A DNA stretch of 64,000 bases from Brevibacterium atlanticum (GTDB taxonomy: Bacteria > Actinomycetota > Actinomycetes > Actinomycetales > Brevibacteriaceae): positions 3,648,503 through 3,712,502 of the forward strand of contig NZ_CP050152.1 of NCBI RefSeq assembly GCF_011617245.1. Direction: 5' to 3'. A program made the position numbers and the translations under genes. Of the stretch, positions 1-8,285 are shown in pieces. Every line of letters starts with the position of its first letter. The first letter of the stretch is position 1. The notes under the pieces are model-generated. The model was not told the DNA's origin, ran no database searches, and saw nothing but the letters and a program-made list of their open reading frames with translations.

Positions 1-590
1 TCGCCACACAGTCCGTCGTCAACGCCCACAGCATCGACGCGGACACGATCGCCGAGATCACCACGGCGATCCAGGCCGACCACCCGGACGCACGCTTCGC
101 CTACGAGACGCTCACCGGGGGATTCATCGACCGGGACTTCGTCTCTCGCCGCCCGCGAGAGGCACGGGTCATCGACGATGTGACGGAACTGCGCGGGCAG
201 GACGTCGTCAAGGTGCTCGTGCGTCTGGGAATGAGCGATTCGCAGACCATGCACGACCTCGTCGACCCGCTCGTCGACGGCATCTGCCACGCGTCGTTCT
301 CCGAACCGGACAACGGACTCGTCGAACTCGCCCCGGCCGGAATCACGAAGGCGAAGACGCTGGAGGACCTGTGCGACCACCTCGGCGTGGCCCGATCGCA
401 GGTGATGGCGTTCGGGGATATGCCCAATGACATCGAGATGCTCTCATGGGCCGGGCACGGGGTGGCGATGGGCAATGCGCTGGGCTCGGTGAAGAAGATC
501 GCCGCGGCCGTCACCGAGGAGGTCGACGAGGACGGCGTAGCCCGCTACCTCAACGCCGTCCTAGACACCCACACCCGCCAAACCCCGTAA
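1..590 (+). CDS. HAD-superfamily Cof-type phosphatase, C-terminal part (5' end outside window)
   Basis: The reading frame is open from base 3 and ends at TAA 588-590, giving 195 visible codons; the N-terminal part with the first HAD aspartate motif lies before the window. The C-terminal half carries the HAD motif IV, GDMPNDIEML (about codons 138-147), preceded by ELAPAGITKAKTL, the K-containing motif III typical of Cof/IIB sugar-phosphate phosphatases. Such proteins are cytoplasmic Mg-dependent phosphatases of small phosphorylated metabolites; the substrate cannot be told. The gene faces a second HAD gene of the same subfamily (660-1520) across a long palindrome, so the two look like tail-to-tail paralogues. 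Confidence 0.85.
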   Translation, partial: ATQSVVNAHSIDADTIAEITTAIQADHPDARFAYETLTGGFIDRDFVSRRPREARVIDDVTELRGQDVVKVLVRLGMSDSQTMHDLVDPLVDGICHASFSEPDNGLVELAPAGITKAKTLEDLCDHLGVARSQVMAFGDMPNDIEMLSWAGHGVAMGNALGSVKKIAAAVTEEVDEDGVARYLNAVLDTHTRQTP

Positions 591-652
591 TTGCTACCTG
601 ACGGCGGCCCAGCAACCTGGCGCGAGGTTGCTGGGCCGCCGTCAGGTAGCAA
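591..652. terminator. Perfect 28-bp-arm palindrome, bidirectional terminator (repeat family A, copy 1)
   Basis: Left arm 591-618 and right arm 625-652 are exact reverse complements around the 6-base loop GGCGCG. The arm begins TTGCTACCTGACGGCGGC. It directly follows the stop of the first HAD gene and lies 7 bases from the stop of the opposing one, so it can serve both. There is no T-tract. Almost the same palindrome recurs at 37379-37462, again between convergent genes. Confidence 0.85.
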
Positions 653-659
653 ATGGGGA

Positions 660-1520
660 TCAGGGGCGGGTGTCGGTGGAGCCTTCCGCGTCCAGGAGGG
701 ACTCGTCGAGGTCGAAGTAGTCGACCAACGCGACGGCGAGGCCGTCATCGTCGACCGGGTCGGTGACCACGGAGGCGAGCACCTTGAGTTCGTCCTTCGC
801 CTGGCCCATGACGATCGCGTGCTCGGCCCACTCGATCATCTCGATGTCGTTGAGTCCGTCACCGGCACCGACGGTGTGCGCGTGGTCCACCCCGAGTTCG
901 GTGGCCACGAGCGAGAGACCGCTGGCCTTCGAGATCCCGTCGGGGGCGATGTCGAGCCAGTTGCTCCAGCCCACTGAATAACTGACCTCGTGAAGCCCGA
1001 GCGAATCCACGGCGGCGGCGAATTCCTCGGCCGTGCCGTTGACCTCGCGCATGACGATGCGGGTGGCCTGCTTGGTCAGCAGCTCCTCGAAGTCGACGAT
1101 GTCGAGGGTGTCCGATTCGGCGAGCTCCCCGGCCGGGAATGCCCCCGATGCCCACCGGTGCAGGTCCGGGTCCTCGACGAGGAAGAGCGCATTCGGCAGC
1201 GCCTCATGCATCTTCTCCAACGCATCTCGCGGGTCGAAGGAGACGACATGGTGCATCTCCCACCCCAGCGGCAGGCCGGGGTCGAGCCGGACGACGACAG
1301 AGCCGTTCGAACACACGACGAAGCCGCGTTTGAGCCCGAGGGCGTGGACGACCTCGAGCGCACCCGGCAGGGCACGGCCGGTGGAGATGACGAGATGGTG
1401 TCCCGCCTCGGCGAGCCGATCGAGCACCACCCTCACCGCCTCGGACAGGGATCCGTCGTAGCCGACGATCGTGCCGTCGACATCGAGTGCGATGAGGTGC
1501 GGGGCCAATGTGTCTCCCAA
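660..1520 (-). CDS. HAD-superfamily Cof-type hydrolase
   Basis: Protein of 286 residues if the TTG at 1520 is used. Motif I, IALDVDGTIVGYDG, sits at the N-terminus, the STGR motif II follows at about 45-50, DIAPDGISKASGL supplies the motif III lysine and GDGLNDIEM is motif IV. This is a complete Cof/IIB phosphatase, expected to be cytoplasmic and Mg-dependent. A second TTG at 1508 is preceded by GGGAGA (1513-1518) at a better spacing, so the real start may be 1508. It lies just downstream of serS on the same strand, an arrangement seen in other actinomycetes. Confidence 0.85.
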   Translation of the reverse strand: MGDTLAPHLIALDVDGTIVGYDGSLSEAVRVVLDRLAEAGHHLVISTGRALPGALEVVHALGLKRGFVVCSNGSVVVRLDPGLPLGWEMHHVVSFDPRDALEKMHEALPNALFLVEDPDLHRWASGAFPAGELAESDTLDIVDFEELLTKQATRIVMREVNGTAEEFAAAVDSLGLHEVSYSVGWSNWLDIAPDGISKASGLSLVATELGVDHAHTVGAGDGLNDIEMIEWAEHAIVMGQAKDELKVLASVVTDPVDDDGLAVALVDYFDLDESLLDAEGSTDTRP

Positions 1521-1627
1521 CGTTTATGTGCGGTGTCCGTCTCGGTGAGCCTGCGTGCTCGACGCTGCTCGCCTGTGCTGCGCGCCCTGTGCTGCCCGCC
1601 CGGTGCCGGGCGCTCAGCGACCGACGC

Positions 1628-2908
1628 TCAGTAGCGCGGTCCCTCCGGTCCCTGTGCGGTCATCCCGCCGAGGTAGGGCCGCAGTGCCGCAGGCACCGTG
1701 ACCGAGCCGTCCGCCTGCTGATGGTTCTCCAGGATCGGCACGAGCCAGCGGGTGTTGGCCATGGTGCCGTTGAGGGTGGCGACAGGGCGGGTCGCCCCGT
1801 CGTGGCGTTCGCGGATCTGCAGGCGGCGGGCCTGGAACGTCGTGCAGTTCGACGTCGAGGTCAGCTCCCGGTAGGTGCCCTGCGTCGGCACCCAGGCCTC
1901 GCAGTCGAATTTCCGCGCCGCCGAATCGCCGAGGTCGCCGGCCGCGGTGTCGATGACCCGGTAGGGCAGTTCGCACAGACCGAGCATCTTCTCCTGCAGG
2001 CTCAGCATCCGCTCGTGTTCGGCCTCGGCGTTCTCGACCTCGACGTAGGCGAACATCTCGACCTTCTGGAACTGGTGCACGCGTATGATGCCGCGGGTGT
2101 CCTTGCCGTACGAACCGGCCTCCCGGCGGTAGCACGAGGAGATGCCGGCGTAACGCAACGGTCCGTCGGTCAGGTCGATGATCTCGTCCATGTGGTATCC
2201 GGCGAGGGGCACCTCGGAGGTGCCGACGAGGAACAGGTCGTCGGCTTCGAGGCGGTAGACCTCATCGGCGTGCTCGCCGAGGAACCCGGTGCCGCGCATG
2301 ACCTCGGGGCGGACGAGCGTCGGGGTGATGGTCGGGTTGAACCCGGCCTCCTCGGCGACGTCGCGGGCGAGGTTGAGCAGGGCCATCTCAAGCTTCGCAC
2401 CGAACCCGGTGAGGTAGTGGAAGCGGGATCCGGAGACCTTCGTGCCGCGCTGGGTGTCGATGGCCCCCAGCTTCTCACCGATCTCGAGGTGATCAAGCGG
2501 TTCGAACCCGTCGACGCTGAAATCGCGGGGCTCCCCGATGGTCTTCAGGGTCACGAAGTTCTCTTCGCCGCCTGAGGGGATGCCGTCGATGATGAGGTTC
2601 GGGACCTTGGACACGAGCTGGTCGAAGGCGAAGCTCGCCTCCTCCGACTCGGCCGACAGCGACTTCACGGTCTCGGACTTCTGCTTGCCCTCGGCGATGA
2701 GCGCGGGCTTGTCCTCTTTGGCGGCCTTCGCGATCTGGGAGGAGAAGGACTTCTGGTCGGCGCGGGCATCCTCGTAGGCGGTGATGGCCGCACGGCGCGC
2801 GGAGTCGGCGGCCAGAACGTCGTCGATGAGTTCGACGGATCCTCCGCGAGCCTCCTGCGATGCCTTGAACAGGTCCGGGTTTTCTCTGAGAAGCGCTAGA
2901 TCGATCAC
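1628..2908 (-). CDS. serS: Seryl-tRNA synthetase
   Basis: A 426-residue class II aminoacyl-tRNA synthetase that charges tRNA-Ser with serine using ATP. The N-terminus [14 protein letters not shown] and the following roughly 100-residue helical region are the tRNA-binding coiled coil. Motif 2 is seen as [15 protein letters not shown], then HQFQKVEMF, and motif 3 as [18 protein letters not shown] near the C-terminus. Length matches the family. The start is a GTG (2906-2908) with a weak ribosome site; no better in-frame start lies upstream. The gene is an essential housekeeping function. Confidence 0.97.
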   Translation of the reverse strand: MIDLALLRENPDLFKASQEARGGSVELIDDVLAADSARRAAITAYEDARADQKSFSSQIAKAAKEDKPALIAEGKQKSETVKSLSAESEEASFAFDQLVSKVPNLIIDGIPSGGEENFVTLKTIGEPRDFSVDGFEPLDHLEIGEKLGAIDTQRGTKVSGSRFHYLTGFGAKLEMALLNLARDVAEEAGFNPTITPTLVRPEVMRGTGFLGEHADEVYRLEADDLFLVGTSEVPLAGYHMDEIIDLTDGPLRYAGISSCYRREAGSYGKDTRGIIRVHQFQKVEMFAYVEVENAEAEHERMLSLQEKMLGLCELPYRVIDTAAGDLGDSAARKFDCEAWVPTQGTYRELTSTSNCTTFQARRLQIRERHDGATRPVATLNGTMANTRWLVPILENHQQADGSVTVPAALRPYLGGMTAQGPEGPRY

Positions 2909-3036
2909 CCCATCAGCTTAACGGCCCGGGCGTGTTTTCGATATTCGGCGCCCTGCCCCGACGCAGTCGACGGGGCCGCGTCCCACGCCTGGCATCACTC
3001 AGCTGACACACGAGGACAGCAGGGTAGATTTGGCAC

Positions 3037-4158
3037 ATGACCATCGCGCTCGATCCCCTGATGACCTGGGTCGTCATCATCGGCGCCCTTGTCGTGCTCG
3101 GACTGGTGTTCCTCCTCGGTCGCCGCTCCGGAGCCCGCCGCACCCTGCGATCGGTGCGACGTTACGCCCATTCGACGAATCTCGAGGAATCCGAGGGAGA
3201 GGTCGGCGACTCCGCCCGCTACCGCGCCGCCCTCATCGTCAATCCGACGAAGACGGATGTGCGCCGGCTCGCCTCCACCGCCGAGGCGATCTGCCGTTTC
3301 GAGGGCTGGAGCCCTCCGCTGGTGCTCGAGACCACCCTCGACGATTCGGGTGAAGGTGCCGCGACCCGCGCGCTCGACGAAGGGGTCGACGTCGTCATCG
3401 CCGCCGGCGGTGACGGGACCATCCGCGCGGTCGCCTCGGCGCTGACGGGCACATCGACACCCATGGGCATCGTTCCACTGGGGACGGGGAATCTTCTCGC
3501 CCGCAACATCGACCTCGTCCTCGACAAGACGGAATGGGCGCTGCGCATCGCCCTGTGGGGACGCAATCGGGAGATCGACGTAGGTACAGCGAAGATCGCC
3601 GAGGACGGTGACACCCATATCTTCACGGTGATGACCGGGCTCGGATTCGACGCCGCGGTTATGGCCGACACAAACGATGAGCTCAAGAGCCGCCTCGGCT
3701 GGCTGGCCTACGTCGAGGCCGGGTCGCGCAAACTCGTCGGCAGGCCCAGCCAGGTCAAGATCACCTTCGATGACGACTACCGGATCTCGGCCAGGGTCAG
3801 GTCCGTGCTCGGCGGCAACTGCGGACGCCTGCAGGGCGGGATCCAGCTGCTCCCGCAGGCGGTCATCGACGACGGCATGCTCGACGTGCTCATCGTCAGC
3901 CCCAAGAACCTCGGCCAGTGGGTCGGCGTGCTCGCGTCGATCGCGGGGCGGAGGGTCTCACGCGGGCTGCACACGAATACGCGCAAGTGCCAGAAGGTCG
4001 TCATCGAGGCCGGCGAGGACCTCGATGTCCAGCTCGACGGCGATCCTCTCGGTCAGTCTTCCTACCTGGAGATGGAGGTCAGGCCGTCGGCGCTGACCGT
4101 CCGCGTGCCCACCGTCGAACAGCGCAAGCAGATCCGGGCCGAAGCCTGGCCCGTGTGA
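3037..4158 (+). CDS. Membrane-anchored diacylglycerol kinase-family lipid kinase
   Basis: A 373-residue protein. Residues about 9-28 form one hydrophobic N-terminal segment followed by a basic stretch, so it is probably an inner-membrane-anchored enzyme. The DAGK catalytic fold follows: ALIVNPTKTD, then AAGGDGTIRAVA (about 121-132, the nucleotide-binding GGDGT) and MGIVPLGTGNLLARNI (about 148-163). A C-terminal LDGDP-type segment (QLDGDPLG) is also typical. Such proteins phosphorylate diacylglycerol or related lipids with ATP; the exact lipid is not deducible. Divergent from serS, with about 130 bases between them. Confidence 0.9.
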   Translation: MTIALDPLMTWVVIIGALVVLGLVFLLGRRSGARRTLRSVRRYAHSTNLEESEGEVGDSARYRAALIVNPTKTDVRRLASTAEAICRFEGWSPPLVLETTLDDSGEGAATRALDEGVDVVIAAGGDGTIRAVASALTGTSTPMGIVPLGTGNLLARNIDLVLDKTEWALRIALWGRNREIDVGTAKIAEDGDTHIFTVMTGLGFDAAVMADTNDELKSRLGWLAYVEAGSRKLVGRPSQVKITFDDDYRISARVRSVLGGNCGRLQGGIQLLPQAVIDDGMLDVLIVSPKNLGQWVGVLASIAGRRVSRGLHTNTRKCQKVVIEAGEDLDVQLDGDPLGQSSYLEMEVRPSALTVRVPTVEQRKQIRAEAWPV

Positions 4159-4318
4159 CGTCGGGCAATACCCAATACCCGCGCCGAGGTGGCCCCGACC
4201 GAGCGATTGATTCCGCGCCGGCCGTGCGAGAGAGTTCCACCAGATCATTCGCCTGAATTTACCGATTAGTAGGTCACGGGGCGATTACAGAAATTCACCG
4301 AGCCGTTACAACATCTAA

Positions 4319-4330
4319 ACCTGAACAAAA
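4319..4330 (+). promoter_or_regulatory. 12-base motif shared by the upstream regions of both LPXTG genes (copy 1)
   Basis: ACCTGAACAAAA occurs here 85 bases before the first surface-protein start and again at 6704-6715 before the second. CCGTTACA also occurs in both leaders (4303-4310 and 6751-6758). These AT-rich leaders stand out from the GC-rich surroundings. A shared regulator is an inference. Confidence 0.4.
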
Positions 4331-4414
4331 CGTACAGAAATAGTTGAGAAAATCCTTAGAGCCTAAGATGAGTGCCGTATCACACCCCTCGCTCACGAGA
4401 TTGAAGGCACTCCA

Positions 4415-6583
4415 ATGAAGAAGATCATCCTGGCGCCGGCAGTCGCCCTCGCATTCACCGGACTGGTCGCCGGCCCGGTCGCCGCTGCGGAATCCCCCTC
4501 CTCCGCGCAGTCAGCATCGGAACAGAAGGCCGAGAAGCAGAAGCTCGAGAAGGAAAAGGCCAAGGAAGCCGCGAAGGCCAAAGCTGAGAAGGAAGCCGCC
4601 GAGAAGAAGGCAGCAGAGAAAGCCGAGGCTGACAAGAAGGCCAAGGAGAAGGCCGCTGCGGACAAGAAGGCTAAGGCAGACGCCGCCAAGAAGGCCGCGG
4701 ACAAAAAGAAGGCGGACGCGAAGAAGGCCGCCGAGGCCAAGGCTGACAAGAAGGAGGACAGGCCCAAGCCTCCGAAGAAGGTCGATGCGAAGCCCGCGCC
4801 TGCCCCCAAGGACGAGGACAAGGACGCGAAGGACGACGACAACTCCGAGGACACAGTCAACCCGATCAACGCCTCGGTGCAGGTGACCTCCGGTGAGGTC
4901 ACCGCCGAAGAGCTCGCCGACGAGGGTGTCACCGTCAAGGTCACCGGACTGGAGAAGGGCGACAAGGTCGCAGCCAAGTCCGGCCTGACCGGCCCGGCCA
5001 CCACCGCTAACGGTTCGGCGGTCACGCTTAAGCTGCACTCCACCAAGGAAGTCAGCCAGGAATCCGTGGCTTTCGCCGTGCAGGTGCAGCGCACGGGGAC
5101 CTCACCTTCGGTCGAAAACGGATCGGTCGAACTCCTCTCCGAAGGCAGCGATGCCGCTGACCCGATCAAGGCCTCCCTGTCAGTCTCGCCGGATGAGATC
5201 ACCGCAGAGGACCTCGCCGACGAGAGCAAGGGCGTCGACGTCACCGTCAGCGGGCTCGAAGAAGGCGATGAGGTCACGAACTCGCTCACCGGTAACACCG
5301 AGACCGCCGATGCCGACGGTGCCCTCAAAATCCACCTCTGGTACGAAGGCGACCCGAAGAACCTCGAGGTCGGCAAGGTTCCGTTCACCGTCACCATCGA
5401 CCGCAAGGGCACCGAGCCGGAGACGCTCAACGGCAACATCAACGTCGTCGACGACACCGAAGCCGACCCCAAGGTGAAGCTCGGCACCGACAAAATCACC
5501 GTCGAAGAGTTCAAGAAGAACGGGCTTCCGTTCTCCGGCACCGGCTTCACTCCCGGCAGCACGGTGACGGTCACGGGCGAAGCCGTCTCAGCGCAGGCGG
5601 CAAAGGCCCAAGCCGACGAGGTCACCGCTGACGAAGACGGCAACGTCGAAGGAGTCGTGACGGCGCCCGCGTCGCTCGAAGCCGGCAAGTACTCGCTGAC
5701 CTTCACCGACGACGAGTCCGAAAAGACGAGTGACCCCGTTGAGGTCACTGTCACCGACGAAGACGATGCCGTCGATCCGATCGACGCCTCGCTCAAGGTG
5801 GACCCCAAGAAGATCACCGCCGAGGATCTCGCGAACAAGGACAAGGGCGTGACCGTCACGGTCTCCGGCGTGAAGAAGGGCGATAAGATCAAGGACTCCC
5901 TCACCGGGAAGACCGAGACCGCCGACGCCGACGGAGACTACAAGCTCCACCTCTGGTACGACGGAAACCCGAAGAACCTCGAGGTCGGCAAGGTTCCGTT
6001 CAGCGTTACCATCGACCGCGAAGGTACCGAATCGAAGACGCTCAACGGCAACATCACCGTTGTCGGCGAAGACGACGGTGAGACCGAAGCTCCCGCCGAG
6101 GCGACTCTGAAGGTTTCGCCGAAGACGATCGAGGCCGCGGACTTCGCCAACGAGAAGAAGGGTGTCACCCTCGCCGTCGAGAACTGCGAACCCGGCCAGG
6201 ACGTCCACTTCGAGGTCAACCCGAAGGGCATCAACGTCACTGCCTACGAGAACACGGTCAAGGCCGATGACGAAGGCAACGCTTCGGTCAATGTCTTCGG
6301 AACCTCGTCAGACGCTTCGGCCTACGTCGGTGCCTACACCGCGACTGCCACCTGCGGCGATGACACCATGAAGGACTCCTTCACGGTGACCGGCGGCGCC
6401 AACGGCGGCGGAGACAACGGCAATGCCGGAAGCGGCAGCGGCGATGACGGCAGCCAGCTGCCGCGCACCGGTGCCGACCTCGGCGGACTGACGACGGGAG
6501 CCCTGCTCCTCCTCGTCGGCGGTGCCGCAATCGCTGTCACCGGACGCAAGAACAAGTTCGGACAGAACCCGATGAGCTTCTGA
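4415..6583 (+). CDS. LPXTG-anchored, repeat-containing surface protein with Lys/Ala-rich stalk
   Basis: 722 residues. A Sec signal peptide (MKKIILAPAVALAFTGLVAG, cleavage near AAA-E, residue 25) is followed by a Lys/Ala/Glu-rich, probably helical region (about 30-115), a Pro/Asp linker, and five roughly 100-residue beta-type modules starting near 149, 249, 351, 454 and 560. Modules 2 and 4 are nearly identical over their length. A Gly/Asn/Asp linker leads to LPRTG (682-686), a hydrophobic segment and a basic tail, the classic sortase signal, so the protein should be covalently anchored to peptidoglycan. The start follows a GAAGG ribosome site. No sortase gene is in the window. Binding partner unknown; an adhesin or structural role is inferred. 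Confidence 0.9.
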   Translation: MKKIILAPAVALAFTGLVAGPVAAAESPSSAQSASEQKAEKQKLEKEKAKEAAKAKAEKEAAEKKAAEKAEADKKAKEKAAADKKAKADAAKKAADKKKADAKKAAEAKADKKEDRPKPPKKVDAKPAPAPKDEDKDAKDDDNSEDTVNPINASVQVTSGEVTAEELADEGVTVKVTGLEKGDKVAAKSGLTGPATTANGSAVTLKLHSTKEVSQESVAFAVQVQRTGTSPSVENGSVELLSEGSDAADPIKASLSVSPDEITAEDLADESKGVDVTVSGLEEGDEVTNSLTGNTETADADGALKIHLWYEGDPKNLEVGKVPFTVTIDRKGTEPETLNGNINVVDDTEADPKVKLGTDKITVEEFKKNGLPFSGTGFTPGSTVTVTGEAVSAQAAKAQADEVTADEDGNVEGVVTAPASLEAGKYSLTFTDDESEKTSDPVEVTVTDEDDAVDPIDASLKVDPKKITAEDLANKDKGVTVTVSGVKKGDKIKDSLTGKTETADADGDYKLHLWYDGNPKNLEVGKVPFSVTIDREGTESKTLNGNITVVGEDDGETEAPAEATLKVSPKTIEAADFANEKKGVTLAVENCEPGQDVHFEVNPKGINVTAYENTVKADDEGNASVNVFGTSSDASAYVGAYTATATCGDDTMKDSFTVTGGANGGGDNGNAGSGSGDDGSQLPRTGADLGGLTTGALLLLVGGAAIAVTGRKNKFGQNPMSF

Positions 6584-6611
6584 TCTGAAACCAGCGGTCG
6601 ATTTCGACTGT

Positions 6612-6655
6612 CGGAGAAGGGGGCGGTCCAGCGCACGCTGGGCCGCCCCTTTCCG
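6612..6655 (+). terminator. Rho-independent-type hairpin after first LPXTG gene
   Basis: Arms 6620-6633 and 6636-6649 pair over 14 bases with one G-T, and the pairing continues outward through the GGAGAAGG/CCTTTCC flanks with a bulge. It begins about 30 bases after the stop codon of the first surface protein. Confidence 0.75.
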
Positions 6656-6703
6656 ATGGTTACGGTGAATGGAGAATGACCTCTGCGTCCGGCCAGAACT
6701 CGG

Positions 6704-6715
6704 ACCTGAACAAAA
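6704..6715 (+). promoter_or_regulatory. 12-base motif shared with the upstream region of the first LPXTG gene (copy 2)
   Basis: Exact second copy of ACCTGAACAAAA, 86 bases before the start at 6802. The distance to the start is nearly the same as at 4319-4330, which argues for a positioned regulatory element rather than chance. Confidence 0.4.
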
Positions 6716-6801
6716 TGACCACAACTATGCGTGTGGTGAATGTTGCATTACCGTTACATTCGCAATACTTCACTCCCACCTGTAATTTTCTAAGGAAATA
6801 C

Positions 6802-8139
6802 ATGAAGAAGCTCGCCCTCGCGCCCGCAGTGGCTATCGCCATCACGGGCCTCGCCGCATCCCCGGTTATCGCAGCTCCCGAAGCTCCCGCCTCGGCCGAC
6901 ACTCAGCCGGCATCGAAGCCGGTCGCACTCCAGAAGGCGTCTAACCCCACCCAGCCTCAGGCCGATGGTGAAGAGCTCGTTCTCTCTGCCGACACGATCT
7001 CGCTCAAGGACTTCGCTGACAAGGGACTCGGCATCTCCGGCTCGGGCGTCTCCCCCGACGCTCAGTTCCAGCTGACAGTGAAGCCGACCAGCGGCCAGAA
7101 CGTCAACACCTACGAAGCACCCTTCCAGTCCGACGGAAATGGTTCCTACGAGACCGGAGTCGGCGGCACCAACGATGACACCTATGTCGGCAAGTACGAC
7201 GTGACGGTGACGAACCTCGACGACGACAGCGAGACCTTCTCCGCTTCCTTCGAGGTCACCGGAGACGAATCCGACGAGCCCGAGGCTCCCGAGGTCGACC
7301 CGAAGGTGTCGGTCAAGGACGACAAGCTCACCGAGAGCGAGTTCGAGAAGAACGGTGTCACGGTCTCCGGTGAGGGCTTCACCCCGAATGGCAAGGTCAC
7401 CGTCTACGGTTCGGCCGGCATCTCGGCCTTCGGCGACACCGAGGTCACCGCGGACGATGAGGGCAAGATCCCGGCAACGACTGTGAAATACGAAGGCGAC
7501 GATCAGCTCGAACCAGGCGAGTACGGCGTCTACGCAGTCGACGAGGAAGAAGAAGCCACCGCTGAAACGGCCTCCTTCACCATCACCGAAGACGAGACCG
7601 AAGAACCGACTACCCCGGCTGCCGAAGCCAAGCTGACGGTCTCCCCCGAGACCGTGTCCCCCGCTGACTTCGTCAAGAAGGACAAGGGCGTCACCCTCGC
7701 CGTCGAGAACTGCGAGCCCGGTGAAGACGTCCACTACGTCGTCAACCCCAAGGGCGACTCGAACGTCACCGCGTACGACAACACCGTCAAGGCCGACGAC
7801 GAGGGAAAGGCCGACGTCAACGTCTACGGCACCAGCGCCTCGGACCCCTCGGCCTACATCGGCGACTACGAAGTCACCGTCACCTGCGGCGACGACGAAC
7901 TGACCGGAGAGTTCTCCGTCAGCGATGACGCCAACGCCGGTGGCAGCGATGGAAACGAAGACGGCAATGGCGACGGCGGAAACGGCGGCGACAACGGCAA
8001 CGGCGGAGGCGACCTGCCCCGCACCGGTACCGAACTCACCGGGCTGGTCGGCGGCGCCGGTCTCCTCCTCATCGGTGGAGTCGCAGTCGCTCTGACCATG
8101 CGTCGCAAGAAGGTCGCTCAGGACCCCGCAGAGATCTGA
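6802..8139 (+). CDS. LPXTG-anchored surface protein, paralogue of the preceding gene
   Basis: 445 residues from the ATG at 6802, chosen because it follows AAGGA (6792-6796) and starts a signal peptide (MKKLALAPAVAIAITGLAAS) matching the upstream paralogue; an open frame reaches further upstream but carries no signal sequence. Three modules follow, starting near residues 55, 170 and 270. The last matches the fifth module of the upstream protein (GVTLAVENCEPG, NPKG, TVKADDEG, TCGDD are shared), including two conserved cysteines. A Gly/Asn/Asp linker precedes LPRTG and a membrane segment ending in RRKK. It lacks the Lys/Ala stalk. Probably cell-wall anchored by a sortase encoded elsewhere. Confidence 0.9.
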   Translation: MKKLALAPAVAIAITGLAASPVIAAPEAPASADTQPASKPVALQKASNPTQPQADGEELVLSADTISLKDFADKGLGISGSGVSPDAQFQLTVKPTSGQNVNTYEAPFQSDGNGSYETGVGGTNDDTYVGKYDVTVTNLDDDSETFSASFEVTGDESDEPEAPEVDPKVSVKDDKLTESEFEKNGVTVSGEGFTPNGKVTVYGSAGISAFGDTEVTADDEGKIPATTVKYEGDDQLEPGEYGVYAVDEEEEATAETASFTITEDETEEPTTPAAEAKLTVSPETVSPADFVKKDKGVTLAVENCEPGEDVHYVVNPKGDSNVTAYDNTVKADDEGKADVNVYGTSASDPSAYIGDYEVTVTCGDDELTGEFSVSDDANAGGSDGNEDGNGDGGNGGDNGNGGGDLPRTGTELTGLVGGAGLLLIGGVAVALTMRRKKVAQDPAEI

Positions 8140-8197
8140 GACTGAGACTCAGGACAACCTGATCGTCAGCACTTGCTGATCCTCAGTCCACACAGAG

Positions 8198-8230
8198 TAG
8201 AGCGCGAACCCGGTTCGGGTTCGCGCTCTA
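8198..8230. terminator. 15-bp-arm hairpin, bidirectional terminator (repeat family B, copy 1)
   Basis: TAGAGCGCGAACCCG (8198-8212) pairs perfectly with 8216-8230 around GTT. It lies between the LPXTG gene (+) and the nickel permease gene (-), which converge here. The core AGAGCGCGAACCCG and its complement recur at 15915-15950. Confidence 0.85.
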
Positions 8231-8285
8231 TTCTGCTCTCCGCTCTCCTCAACCGTCGAGGCTCGATTCGCCTCGCTTCAGCTGG

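Noticed and set aside
4393..5904. 503-codon leftward open frame rich in Ser/Thr/Val
   Set aside because: It is the complement of the repeat modules of the LPXTG gene; the sense frame has a signal peptide and sortase motif.
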